Source of the DNA: Gemmatimonadota bacterium
GTDB taxonomy: Bacteria > Gemmatimonadota > Gemmatimonadetes > Gemmatimonadales > GWC2-71-9
NCBI GenBank assembly: GCA_016713785.1
Contig: JADJOM010000003.1
Span: 1,507,501-1,571,500 of the forward strand
DNA: 64,000 bases
Direction: 5' to 3'
The translations under genes were made by a program, and so were the position numbers. The notes under the pieces are model-generated. The model was given only the letters and a program-made list of their open reading frames with translations, searched no databases and was not told the DNA's origin. Positions 49,036 to 57,132 of this stretch are shown here, one piece after another. Within the stretch, counting starts at the first letter, position 1, and every line of letters starts with the position of its first letter.

Positions 49036-49800
49036 TCAGCCGCCCGTGCGCAAGGCACCCGCCCTGTTTCCGGGCGCCGGACCGGCCGCCCCCCGCCTCG
49101 GGGCCTCGCCCGGCCGCCCGGCGGGGCGCGTGTCCGCGCCGGCCAGCAGGAGGCCCAGCGCCGACAGGACGCCAGCGAGCCCCACCCCAGTCAGGAGGAG
49201 CCGGCGCCGCCCGGTGGCCACGAGCGCCTGCGCCTCCGCCTCCTGGCCCGCGATCCGCAGGCCGGCCTCCTCCACGACCTCGTCGATGGCTCGCCGGTGC
49301 GCCTCGTACAGGGCGAGCAGCGGCCCCTGCGAGAGGGCCAGCGCCCGGGCGTGGTCTCCGGCATGCACCGCCGGGACCAGGGCGGTGTCCCGCAGCGCAA
49401 AGAACGCCCGCGCCGGCGCCGCCGCGGACTCGGTGAGCCCCCGGCGCAATCCGTCGGGCAGCGGCTGGGTGAGCCAGAACGCCTGGCGCGACTCGAAGTC
49501 GGCCGCGAGGACCCGGCCCCGCTCGATGAGGCCCTGCCGCACGGCGGGGTCCGGCTCATCCAGCAGCCGGTGCACGGTGAGGTACGCCTCGATGATGTAG
49601 GCCGGCGGTGGGAGGATGTCCGCGACAAGGTCCTTCCCCATCACGATCTGCCCGTACAGCGGCCCGTTCACCCGCAGGCGGTCCAGCGCCCGGAAGGCGA
49701 CGACCGTGAACAGCGCGAAGCCGACCGCCGTCAGGGCGGCAAGCCAGGCCATCCGGCCGCGGATGCTCCCCGTGCCCGGCAGATCCGACCAGCGTGCCAT
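49036..49800 (-). CDS. Sensor-only chemoreceptor relative (two membrane helices and periplasmic bundle, no signalling domain)
   Basis: A 254-aa protein homologous to the N-terminal sensor half of the MCP at 52342-54078: VNGPLYGQIVMGKDLVADIL here against VYGPLFQEIVIQKDLLADVL there, then PPPAYIIEAYL. Transmembrane helices lie at about residues 17-36 and 201-223, around a helical periplasmic domain. After helix 2 there are only about 30 Gly/Pro/Arg-rich residues; HAMP and the MCP hairpin are absent. The following 98 bp to cheA contain no signalling-domain remnant. It has its own sigma-28-type promoter, so it is not an obvious pseudogene. It may be a decoy, an accessory sensor or a truncated duplicate. 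Confidence 0.75.
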   Translation of the reverse strand: MARWSDLPGTGSIRGRMAWLAALTAVGFALFTVVAFRALDRLRVNGPLYGQIVMGKDLVADILPPPAYIIEAYLTVHRLLDEPDPAVRQGLIERGRVLAADFESRQAFWLTQPLPDGLRRGLTESAAAPARAFFALRDTALVPAVHAGDHARALALSQGPLLALYEAHRRAIDEVVEEAGLRIAGQEAEAQALVATGRRRLLLTGVGLAGVLSALGLLLAGADTRPAGRPGEAPRRGAAGPAPGNRAGALRTGG

Positions 49801-49877
49801 CGTGTGCTCCTGTCATTGGGACGTCGCCGGGCTCCCGCCCCGCCAGGGCCGGGCGGTCGCCCGCGAGCCTCCCGGAG

Positions 49878-49904
49878 GTATCGGAACCCGACAGGCAAGA
49901 TTGA
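49878..49904 (-). promoter_or_regulatory. Sigma-28 (FliA)-type promoter for the sensor-only gene
   Basis: Minus strand TCAATCTT (49904-49897), 11-bp spacer, TCCGATAC (49885-49878). It lies in the 167-bp gap between the MCP at 49968-52307 and the sensor-only gene, 77 bp before its start. Confidence 0.65.
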
Positions 49905-49967
49905 AGGGGGACCGCCGCCACCGGGATTGGGTGACGGGGCGCCGGCAGGCACCCCGCCCCCCGGGGA

Positions 49968-52307
49968 CTACCGCGCCGCGCCGGCCGGACGCCGCAACGC
50001 CCCGGACACCCGGGCGCCGGTGGTGCCCCCGATGCGGAACTGCGCCACCAGCATCTGCAGCTCCTCCGCGGCCCGGCCCAGGTCGCGGGCCGCGACCTCG
50101 CTCTCGGCCACGCCGCCGCTCGCCTCGTCCGCGGTCCGGGCCACGCCCTGGATGTTATGGGCGATCTCCTGCGCGCCACGCGCCGCCTCGCCGATGTTGC
50201 GGCTCATCTCGTTGGTGGTGGCCGTCTGCTCCTCCACCGCGCCGGCGATGGTGGTCTGGATCTCGCCGATCTGGTCGATGATCGTGTTGATCTCGCGGAT
50301 CGCGGTCACCGCCTCGCCGGCGTCGGCCTGGATCGCCTCGACCTTCCGGCCGATTTCCTCGGTGGCGCGGGCGGTCTCCTTGGCCAGCTCCTTCACCTCG
50401 TTGGCCACCACCGCGAACCCCTTCCCCGCCTCGCCCGCGCGGGCCGCCTCGATGGTCGCGTTGAGCGCCAGCAGGTTGGTCTGCTCCGCGATGGAGGTGA
50501 TGACCTTGATCACCTTGCCGATCTCGTCGCTGGAGGCGCCGAGCTTGCCCACCGTGCCGTTGGTGCGCTGCGCCACCTTGACCGCCTGCGCCGCCACCTG
50601 CGCGGCGCTGGCCGCGTTCTTGGCGATCTCCCGGATGCTCGCCGACATCTCCTCGGTCCCGCTGGCCACGGTCTGGACGTTCCGTGACACCTCGTCCGAC
50701 GCCGAGGCCACCACCCCCGCCTGGGCGGAGGTCTCGGTGGCCGAGGCGCTGAGGCGGCGGCCCACGCTCGTCACCTGACCGGTGGCCTGGGCCACCGTCC
50801 CCGCCGTCTGGGCGATGTTGGCGATGCTGCCGCGCAGGTTCTGGAAGAAGGCGTCGAGACCCGTCGCCAGCCGCCCGACGGCGTCCTCGCCGCGGACCGG
50901 GATCTCCCGGGTCAGGTCGCCCTCCCCCGCGGCCTCCACCACCGCCAGGATCGCGTCGACCTTGGCGCGCAGCTCGGCCGCCTGGGCCCGCTCGCGCTCC
51001 GCGCTCCCGCGCTGCTCCGCCTCGCGCTCGGCGGCCTCGCGCTGCCGGCGTTCGGCGTCCCCGCGTTCCGCGATCCGCCGTTCCTCCGCCACCCGCTCCT
51101 GCGTCGCCCTGGCCTCGGCCACCACCCGCTCCGCGCGCAGCTTCTCCGTCACCACCTCCCACGTCACCATGGTCCCGATCAGCGCCCCCTCCTCGTCGAG
51201 GATCGGCGCCGCCAGGAAGTCGAGCGTCTCGGGTCCCAGCGGGAAGCGCGCCTGGTGCGGCAGCTTCGAGGCGTCGGACAGCAGGGCGCGCTGGTGGGCC
51301 GGGTGCTTGTGGAAGACGTCGATCGACTGCCCGACCATCTGGTCGGCCGCGACGGGAAGGTGCGCCTGGAGGCGCTGGAAGGTCCGCTGCGCCGCGGGAT
51401 TGAGGTAGCGCAGCACCAGGTCGCGGTCAGCATACATGATGTTGATGGGCGCGTTCTCGACCAGCTGCTTGATGAGGGTGACCTCCTTGCGCTGCTGCCC
51501 CACCGCGCGCCAGTCCACCCGGGAGGCGTCCAGCGCCTGCTGCATCCCCTCGATGGCGCGGTTGAGGGCCCGCGCGGCGTCCACCAGCTCGTTGTCGCCC
51601 TCCAGCTGCGCCCGCGCCGTCAGGTCGCCGGCGCCCGCCGCCGCGCTCGCGGCTGCCAGCACGCCGACGTCACGGGCGATCCGCTGCCCGACCCACCAGC
51701 CCACTGCCAGCGTGAGTGACACCCCCACCACCAGCAGGAGCAGGTCCAGCTGGTCGGCCTGGCGGGACACCCGTGCCGCCGCCTGCATCACGGTCCCGAC
51801 GTTGGCCTCGATCCGGTCGCTGAGCGCCTCCTGCCTGGTCTCGAGGTCCTCGAAGGCCTGCTGGAACGCCGGCAGCTCCCGCCGCGCGGCCGCGGGGTTG
51901 CGGAAGGCGGTGACGGCCAGGCGCTCCCCGGCCGCGAGGTAAGTCTCGAGCGCGGGCCGGAGTTCCTGGAGCTGGGCGCGGATCTCGGGGTTGAGCGGGA
52001 GGGAGTCGTTGCGGGCCAGGGCATCGCGGAACCACTGCGCATGCTCCCCAAGCTGGGCCAGCACGGCGTCCCGCTCCCCCGGATTGAACTGGGAGGCAAA
52101 GAGGGCGTTGAGCACGTCGGCGCGGATGCCGTCGTGCATCATGTCCCCCTCGAGATGATTGCGCAGCGCCGTCTCGGCGACCACGATCCGCGCCGTCATC
52201 TCGTCGTGCCGGCGCCCCTGCCACTTGGCCACTGAGAGACTCAGCGCCAGCAGCACTGCGCTGAGGCACGCCGAGGCCCCGAGAATCCGCTGTACCGTCC
52301 ACCGCAT
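49968..52307 (-). CDS. Membrane methyl-accepting chemotaxis protein with PAS domain
   Basis: A 779-aa MCP. Transmembrane helix 1 is near residues 8-24. The sensor region contains HLEGDMMHDGIRADVLNALF; helix 2 lies near 190-210, followed by HAMP-like sequence. A PAS domain (about 285-390) has NAPINIMYADRDLVLRYLN, PHQARFPLGPETLDFLAAP and GTMVTWEVVTE. A charged Arg/Glu coiled coil (about 395-445) leads to the hairpin with tip EQTNLLALNATIEAARAGEA. ATG at 52307 is chosen over a GTG four codons upstream that lacks a Shine-Dalgarno. It follows the 54.1-kb MCP by only 34 bp, so they are probably co-transcribed. Confidence 0.92.
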   Translation of the reverse strand: MRWTVQRILGASACLSAVLLALSLSVAKWQGRRHDEMTARIVVAETALRNHLEGDMMHDGIRADVLNALFASQFNPGERDAVLAQLGEHAQWFRDALARNDSLPLNPEIRAQLQELRPALETYLAAGERLAVTAFRNPAAARRELPAFQQAFEDLETRQEALSDRIEANVGTVMQAAARVSRQADQLDLLLLVVGVSLTLAVGWWVGQRIARDVGVLAAASAAAGAGDLTARAQLEGDNELVDAARALNRAIEGMQQALDASRVDWRAVGQQRKEVTLIKQLVENAPINIMYADRDLVLRYLNPAAQRTFQRLQAHLPVAADQMVGQSIDVFHKHPAHQRALLSDASKLPHQARFPLGPETLDFLAAPILDEEGALIGTMVTWEVVTEKLRAERVVAEARATQERVAEERRIAERGDAERRQREAAEREAEQRGSAERERAQAAELRAKVDAILAVVEAAGEGDLTREIPVRGEDAVGRLATGLDAFFQNLRGSIANIAQTAGTVAQATGQVTSVGRRLSASATETSAQAGVVASASDEVSRNVQTVASGTEEMSASIREIAKNAASAAQVAAQAVKVAQRTNGTVGKLGASSDEIGKVIKVITSIAEQTNLLALNATIEAARAGEAGKGFAVVANEVKELAKETARATEEIGRKVEAIQADAGEAVTAIREINTIIDQIGEIQTTIAGAVEEQTATTNEMSRNIGEAARGAQEIAHNIQGVARTADEASGGVAESEVAARDLGRAAEELQMLVAQFRIGGTTGARVSGALRRPAGAAR

Positions 52308-52341
52308 CCGCCCCCCCACGGCTCGTGTGATTCCCGCCCGC

Positions 52342-54078
52342 CTAGCGACCCGCGAGGGCGTCGCGCCCGGCGCGCTCCGCCACGAAGGCCTGGGCGTAGT
52401 CGCTCAGCCCGTCCGGCGCGGCCGCCGCGGTGCCCGGCCGGGCGGGCGCCGCGCGCCGCGGTGGGGTCGGCCCGCCATCATCGATCCGGAACTGGCCCAC
52501 CAGCTGTTGCAGCCCCGCCGCCATCCGCGACAACTCCTGCGCCGCCGACTGCGTGTCGGTGGCCCCGCGCGTGGTCTCCTCCGCCGCCGTCGCCACCCCG
52601 CCCACGTTCTGCACGATTTCCGACGCGCCCCCCGCCGCTTCCGCCAGGTTGCGGTTGATCTCGGTCGTGGTGGCGGTCTGCTCCTCCACCGCGCTGGCGA
52701 TGGTGTTCTGCGCCGCGCTGATGCTCGAGACCACCTCGGTGATGGCCTGGATCGCCGCCACCGCGGAGGTGGTGTCGGTCTGGATGGCCTGGATCTTCCG
52801 GCTGATATCGTCGGTGGCCCGGGCGGTTTCCTTGGCCAGCTCCTTCACCTCGTTGGCCACCACCGCGAAGCCCTTCCCCGCCTCGCCGGCCCGCGCCGCC
52901 TCGATCGTGGCGTTGAGCGCCAGCAGGTTGGTCTGCTCGGCGATCGACGTGATCGTCTTGATCACCTGCCCGATCTCCTCGCTGGAGCTCCCCAGGCGCT
53001 GCACCGACGCGTTGGCCTGCTCCGCCGTCCCCACCGCCTCAGCCGCGATCCGCGCCGCCTCGGAGGCGTTCTTGCTGATCTCCACGATGCTCGCGCTCAT
53101 CTCTTCGGAGGCCGTGGCCACCGTCTGGATGTTGCGATTGACACCGTCGGTCGCCCGGGCTACGACGTTGGCCTGCACCGACGTCTCCTCGGCCCCGGCG
53201 CTCATGGTCTGGCTCACCCGGGTCAGCTCCTCCGAGGTGGCCGCCAGCGCCGCCGAGTTCTCCCCGATGGCGCCCATGCTGGTCCGCAGCGTGGCCAGGA
53301 ACTGGTCCAGCGCCGTCGCGATCGTGCCGAACTCGTCCCGGGTGGTGACCCCCGTGCTGGTGGTCAGGTCGCCGGTGGCGGCGGTGTTGAGCGCCGCGAC
53401 CGTCCGCCCGAGGCTCGAGACCACCTGGCGCACCACCAGTCCGCCCAGGACGCCGATCAGGACCAGGATGCCAACGCTGATGGCGAAGATCTCCCGCTTG
53501 GGCAGGACGTCGATCACCTTGGCCTGACCCTCGAGCTCCGCGTAGGTGGCCGTCGACAGCTGCACCAGTTCATCCACCGCTGCCCGGTGCGCCTTGTACG
53601 CCTCGGTCAGCGGGCCGTCGACCACGCGCCGCGCTGCGGCGAGGTCGCCGGCGCGCACGGACGGCAGGAAGGCGCTGTCGCGCACCGCGAGGTACCGCAC
53701 CGCGGTGGGCACCACCTGCTGCAGCACCAGGTCGCGTTCCTTGCCCTCGACCAAGTCCCGCGCCCAGACCTCGCGCCGGGCCGCGAAGTCCTTGATCAGC
53801 TGGTCACCTCGGGCCAGGTATTCCCGCCGGCCACCCTCGTGCGCTTCCATGACGATCCGGTTGTCGACCAGGTAGGTCTCGAGCAGGAAGACCGGCGGCG
53901 GCAGGACGTCTGCCAGCAGGTCCTTCTGGATCACGATTTCCTGGAACAACGGGCCATAGACCTTGACGTGGTTGATGGTCCGGATGCTGAGGGCGGCCAC
54001 GGCCATCAGGCCGACGGCGCTCAAGCCTACCAGGAGCGTGAGCTTGGCCTTGACGCTCCAGTCGCGGAATCCGAGCAT
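52342..54078 (-). CDS. Membrane methyl-accepting chemotaxis protein
   Basis: A 578-aa MCP starting MLGFRDWSVKAKLTLLVGL. Transmembrane helix 1 (about residues 12-29) and helix 2 (about 206-225) flank a periplasmic helical domain with QKDLLADVLPPPVFLLETYL. A HAMP domain and signalling hairpin (tip EQTNLLALNATIEAARAGEA, then ATDDISRKIQAIQTDT) follow. ATG at 54078 has AAGGA about 7 bases upstream and leads straight into the membrane anchor. A sigma-28-type promoter lies 76 bp upstream. Its sensor domain is the parent of the sensor-only protein at 49036-49800. Confidence 0.93.
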   Translation of the reverse strand: MLGFRDWSVKAKLTLLVGLSAVGLMAVAALSIRTINHVKVYGPLFQEIVIQKDLLADVLPPPVFLLETYLVDNRIVMEAHEGGRREYLARGDQLIKDFAARREVWARDLVEGKERDLVLQQVVPTAVRYLAVRDSAFLPSVRAGDLAAARRVVDGPLTEAYKAHRAAVDELVQLSTATYAELEGQAKVIDVLPKREIFAISVGILVLIGVLGGLVVRQVVSSLGRTVAALNTAATGDLTTSTGVTTRDEFGTIATALDQFLATLRTSMGAIGENSAALAATSEELTRVSQTMSAGAEETSVQANVVARATDGVNRNIQTVATASEEMSASIVEISKNASEAARIAAEAVGTAEQANASVQRLGSSSEEIGQVIKTITSIAEQTNLLALNATIEAARAGEAGKGFAVVANEVKELAKETARATDDISRKIQAIQTDTTSAVAAIQAITEVVSSISAAQNTIASAVEEQTATTTEINRNLAEAAGGASEIVQNVGGVATAAEETTRGATDTQSAAQELSRMAAGLQQLVGQFRIDDGGPTPPRRAAPARPGTAAAAPDGLSDYAQAFVAERAGRDALAGR

Positions 54079-54153
54079 GGGGTCCTTCTTCTCGTGGCTG
54101 TCATGAATGGAAGCCGGCCCCGGCACTGATGCCGGCCCGGTGAGTCAGTCCGA

Positions 54154-54180
54154 GTATCGGCAAGCAGGGCCGTTTCTCCA
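54154..54180 (-). promoter_or_regulatory. Sigma-28 (FliA)-type promoter for the MCP pair
   Basis: Minus strand TGGAGAAA (54180-54173), 11-bp spacer, GCCGATAC (54161-54154). The -10 box is strong; the -35 matches only T..AG of TAAAGTTT. It would drive the 54.1-kb and 52.3-kb MCP genes. Confidence 0.6.
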
Positions 54181-54277
54181 GCGGGAGGCGATGCCACCCG
54201 CCGCCGGATGCTGGACAGCGGGGTTGGACGCCCGCCTGGAGTCCTCCAGCCCATCGGCCGGGGGGCACGACGCGCCG

Positions 54278-54308
54278 CGCCCCCGCCCGGCAGAGCCGGA
54301 CGGGGGCG
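54278..54308 (-). terminator. Terminator-like hairpin after the porin gene
   Basis: An 8-bp stem (54278-54285 with 54301-54308) is extended by a 5-bp inner stem (54287-54291 with 54295-54299) and a 3-nt loop, with one mismatch between. It is 29 bp beyond the porin stop and separates it from the downstream MCP promoter. Confidence 0.7.
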
Positions 54309-54337
54309 TGGGTGCGGCGACCGGGGGCGGGCCGCCG

Positions 54338-55603
54338 CTAGAAGGCCACCTCGGCGCGGAGGGTGCCGACCAGGGCGTTGCCCACCCGGACGTCCCCGGA
54401 AGGCCGGACGATCAGCTGCAGGTCCGGCCGCAGGGTGAGGAACCCCATGGCGGGCAGCCGGTAGAACAGCTCCACCGCGGTCTCGTCCCCCGCGAAACCA
54501 GCCGCCGGGTCGTCGCTCAGGTCCACGTGACTCACCATGAGACCCGCCGCCTCCCCACCCCGGCCGAAGGGCGCCTCCGCCACTACGCCCAGCATCAGGT
54601 GCTGGCCCGCCTCGCTGACCCGGTCATCAGCCCACCCGAACTTGGCCAGGGCCACCAGCCCGCTCGGCCCCTGCTCCTCCGTGCCCGGCGTCCCGGACAG
54701 GCGCTGGTCGGCCGTGAGATAGAAGCCGCTGGGCGCGGCGGCGAACCCGCCGGCGAACCGCTCCGCGTACCCGCCGGGATGCCGCCAGTACCCGAGCGCC
54801 AGATGGCCCGAGGCCCACTGTGCCGCGGCCTCGCCGATGACGAACGCGGCGCCGGTCGGGGCGTCAGGCCGGTCCGACCGCGCCAGCGATCCCCGGAACA
54901 GCCCGCCCGAGACGCCGAGCCAGCCCGTCGGCCGCACGAAGGCGCTCACTGAGGGCGTCGGCTCAGGGTACGTCGGGAGCGCGTAGATGGTGGGGCTGAA
55001 CCCGCCGGAGGCATTCAGGAATTCCCCGGCGGGCTCGAGCACCGCGAACTCGCTGTTCGCATCCACTTGGCCCGCCTTGATCCGGACACGGTCGCCCGCC
55101 AGCCGTTGCTCGTACCATGCCTCCGCCAGGCGGTGAAAGTGCTCCGCGTCGATGTTCGAGAAGGCCTGGAAGTCCCCCGCCAGCGCCGACCCATTGGCCC
55201 CACCCTGGGACTGCATCCCCACGAAGACGCTCGCGCCGGGCAGGCCGACCAGCTGCTCGAGATCGCCCGACAGGCCGGCGCTGAACAGCCCACGACCGGC
55301 GCGGCCCCGTCGGAGCCCGCCTCGGGCAACGCCGGAGAGATCGTAGACATAGCTCGCCTCCAGCACGAGGCCGGCGGCGCCCAGCCGCGGACGCACACCA
55401 CCCCACCCACCGGTCGCCTCGGCCCAGCGGACCCAGGGCAGGGGGACGACGCGCTCGGGAGCGGAAGCAACCGACGACGAGGCACCAACGGTGGAGTCGA
55501 GCAGGGCGGCCGCAGGGGTCAGGGCGGCGAACTCGATCTGGCCTGCCAGGGGGCCTGAGAGCAGGGGTGCGACCAGGTACAGGGACCAGCGATGCGAGAA
55601 CAT
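54338..55603 (-). CDS. OprB-family carbohydrate-selective porin
   Basis: A 421-aa outer-membrane protein with a signal peptide (MFSHRWSLYLVAPLLSGPLA). It shows the family pattern: ASYVYDLSGVARGGLRRG, GDLEQLVGLPGASVFVGMQ, LAEAWYEQRLAGDRVRIKAG then QVDANSEFA, and a C-terminus GTLRAEVAF with the terminal Phe of BAM-inserted barrels. ATG at 55603 has GGAG 8 bases upstream; a GTG four codons earlier is an alternative. The promoter upstream has an exact sigma-28 -35 box, so this porin is probably made with the flagellar and chemotaxis genes. Substrate unproven. Confidence 0.82.
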   Translation of the reverse strand: MFSHRWSLYLVAPLLSGPLAGQIEFAALTPAAALLDSTVGASSSVASAPERVVPLPWVRWAEATGGWGGVRPRLGAAGLVLEASYVYDLSGVARGGLRRGRAGRGLFSAGLSGDLEQLVGLPGASVFVGMQSQGGANGSALAGDFQAFSNIDAEHFHRLAEAWYEQRLAGDRVRIKAGQVDANSEFAVLEPAGEFLNASGGFSPTIYALPTYPEPTPSVSAFVRPTGWLGVSGGLFRGSLARSDRPDAPTGAAFVIGEAAAQWASGHLALGYWRHPGGYAERFAGGFAAAPSGFYLTADQRLSGTPGTEEQGPSGLVALAKFGWADDRVSEAGQHLMLGVVAEAPFGRGGEAAGLMVSHVDLSDDPAAGFAGDETAVELFYRLPAMGFLTLRPDLQLIVRPSGDVRVGNALVGTLRAEVAF

Positions 55604-55630
55604 GCGGCGCTCCACGGAGGTTCAGCCTCA

Positions 55631-55657
55631 GTATCGCCACAGCCAGCGAAAACTTTA
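55631..55657 (-). promoter_or_regulatory. Sigma-28 (FliA)-type promoter of the porin, exact -35 box
   Basis: Minus strand TAAAGTTT (55657-55650), exactly 11 bp, GGCGATAC (55638-55631). The -35 box equals the enterobacterial FliA consensus and the spacing is ideal; the -10 differs from GCCGATAA at two positions. The predicted leader is about 20 nt and holds the GGAG of the porin gene. Confidence 0.8.
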
Positions 55658-55760
55658 GTCACTATTGCAAGTTGCGTAAAACAATACGTAACAAGTATTT
55701 ACATGCGCCGCAAGATACAACTACGAACTATATTTGAACATCCGAATACCCACATCGAAC
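55640..55760. other. AT-rich intergenic island
   Basis: About 120 bp of conspicuously AT-rich DNA inside otherwise very GC-rich sequence, in the 417-bp gap between the porin and a 29-codon ORF. It includes the porin sigma-28 box, a small inverted repeat AATAC-N7-GTATT (55684-55700) and a possible rightward promoter TTGCGT (55672-55677), 18 bp, TATTTA (55696-55701). I see no gene in 55761-56010. It could be an upstream activator-binding region or a small RNA locus. Confidence 0.5.
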
Positions 55761-56020
55761 GGGCGAGGCTCACACGGATACCGGCGGGTCGGCCTCCGGG
55801 TCCCATGCCGACCGGCCCCGGTAACTGTGTCCGGGACCGACACGCGATGCGCCCGTCCCCCAACCTGGCGGCGTCGGTATCGGGGCAGCGATTGTCCCCT
55901 ATCCTCATGTTTTTCAACGGCTTTCCGAGACTTGGGCGAGCAGGACGAGGGCGGGACGGACGATGGCCTCGATGTTGCAGCGCGACGAATTGTACAGAGT
56001 CCAATCACCCGGGAGGTTCG

Positions 56021-56110
56021 ATGCTCAAGGCGCTGTTCGTCATGATCGTGCTCAGCAACGACTACGCGGCCCGGATGGTTCAGCGACTCACCCGGCATTC
56101 ACTCGCCTGA
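56021..56110 (+). CDS. Candidate 29-aa small protein
   Basis: A short ORF encoding MLKALFVMIVLSNDYAARMV and nine more residues, QRLTRHSLA. A strong GGGAGG Shine-Dalgarno (56011-56016) is placed 4 bases before the ATG, and the stop is followed 28 bases later by a perfect 12-bp terminator stem. The N-terminal third is hydrophobic, the C-terminal third basic, so a small membrane-associated peptide is possible. I recognise no family. Short length means chance cannot be excluded, but Shine-Dalgarno plus terminator argue for a real transcription unit. Confidence 0.5.
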   Translation: MLKALFVMIVLSNDYAARMVQRLTRHSLA

Positions 56111-56138
56111 GGGCGGCACGGTCCAGCCTAGATACGCC

Positions 56139-56167
56139 AACGGGGCGGCCATCACGGCCGCCCCGTT
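56139..56167. terminator. Perfect 12-bp stem terminator between convergent units
   Basis: Stem 56139-56150 with 56156-56167 and a 5-nt loop. It lies after the 29-aa ORF on the plus strand and after the HDOD gene stop (56192) on the minus strand, so it can serve both. Confidence 0.8.
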
Positions 56168-56191
56168 CGTGTGTCCCCGTCCCGCGCGGGC

Positions 56192-57094
56192 CTAGAAGAG
56201 GAACTGCTGGGCCCGCGCCGCAGTCCGCGGCACTTCGGCAGTCAGCCACGCGACGTCTTCGTCGGTGGCGCCGAGCTCGGTGAGGACGTCGGCGGCAGAG
56301 CAGTCGGCGTTGCCTTCCTCGTGGAGCGAGGCGCCGAGGTCGGTGCAGAGCACCTCGGCCGCCTGGATGACGCGGGCGAGGTGCTGGAAGGCGTCGTCGG
56401 CCTGGTGCGGGTGGTGGTGGTTGGTGACCGCCTCGGCGATGAAGGGTGGCAGCGACCAGCGCCCCAGCAGGAGGCCACCCACCGCGCCGTGGTCCATCCC
56501 CAGGTGCTCTTCCTCATACTGCCACAGCCGGCCGCCCAGGGTGGCGCGGGCGGTCATCACTTCGGCGAACTCCCGGGGGAAGTGCTGTTCGAGGACCAGC
56601 AGGCCGGCGTCGTGCAGCAGCCCGGCCACGTACACGTCGTCGGTGGTCACCTCCCCCGGCTGGCCGAACCGTTCCCACAGCATGCGCGCGGTCATCCCGA
56701 CGGCCGCCGAGTGGATCCAGAAGGCCTCGTGGTTGAGCCCCCCGGTCCGGGTGCGGAACGCCTTGACCACCGCCAGGACGATGCAGATGGCGCGGACCTG
56801 GTTGATGCCCAGCCGGGAGACGGCCGTGAGGATGGAGCCGATCCGGTCGCCCCCGCGATGGAAGGCGGCCGAGTTCGCGGCCCGGAGCAGGCGGGCGGTG
56901 AGGGCCGGGTCGCGTTCGATGATCGCGGCCACGTCCGACGCCCCGGCGTGCTCGTTGTCCAGCACCTTGTGGAGCTGGAAGACCACGGTCGGCAGGGTGG
57001 GCAGGTTCTCCCCCCGCGCGAGCAGGTCCCGCATGCCGTTGATGATGTAGGGCAATCCCTTCCCTCCGGGCCTGACCGGCCCCGTGTGGTCCAT
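56192..57094 (-). CDS. HDOD-domain signalling protein, divergent from motA
   Basis: A 300-aa HDOD protein. It has ENLPTLPTVVFQLHKVLDNE, IIERDPALTARLLRAANSAA and YVAGLLHDAGLLVLEQHFP, then FIAEAVTNHHHPHQADDAF. It is a distant relative of the HDOD protein at 31106-31957, keeping the LLHDxG segment. It is transcribed away from motA from a sigma-28-type promoter interlocked with the motA promoter. That suggests a role tied to motility, for example regulating motor or receptor gene output. Start ATG at 57094; an overlapping out-of-frame ATG lies 4 bases upstream. Confidence 0.85.
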   Translation of the reverse strand: MDHTGPVRPGGKGLPYIINGMRDLLARGENLPTLPTVVFQLHKVLDNEHAGASDVAAIIERDPALTARLLRAANSAAFHRGGDRIGSILTAVSRLGINQVRAICIVLAVVKAFRTRTGGLNHEAFWIHSAAVGMTARMLWERFGQPGEVTTDDVYVAGLLHDAGLLVLEQHFPREFAEVMTARATLGGRLWQYEEEHLGMDHGAVGGLLLGRWSLPPFIAEAVTNHHHPHQADDAFQHLARVIQAAEVLCTDLGASLHEEGNADCSAADVLTELGATDEDVAWLTAEVPRTAARAQQFLF

Positions 57095-57104
57095 CCATCC
57101 CTGC

Positions 57105-57132
57105 TCAAGGTATCGGCAAGCGGCTCCGATAC
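57105..57132 (+). promoter_or_regulatory. Sigma-28 (FliA)-type promoter for motA-motB
   Basis: Plus strand TCAAGGTA (57105-57112), 12-bp spacer, TCCGATAC (57125-57132), 27 bp before the motA ATG. It is interlocked with the leftward promoter at 57110-57136: each -35 is the flank of the other's -10. Confidence 0.75.

Noticed and set aside
49036..49140. Frameshift hiding an MCP signalling domain downstream of the sensor-only gene
   Set aside because: No frame between 48938 and 49140 contains HAMP or hairpin motifs, and cheA starts immediately after, so a frameshift alone cannot explain the truncation.
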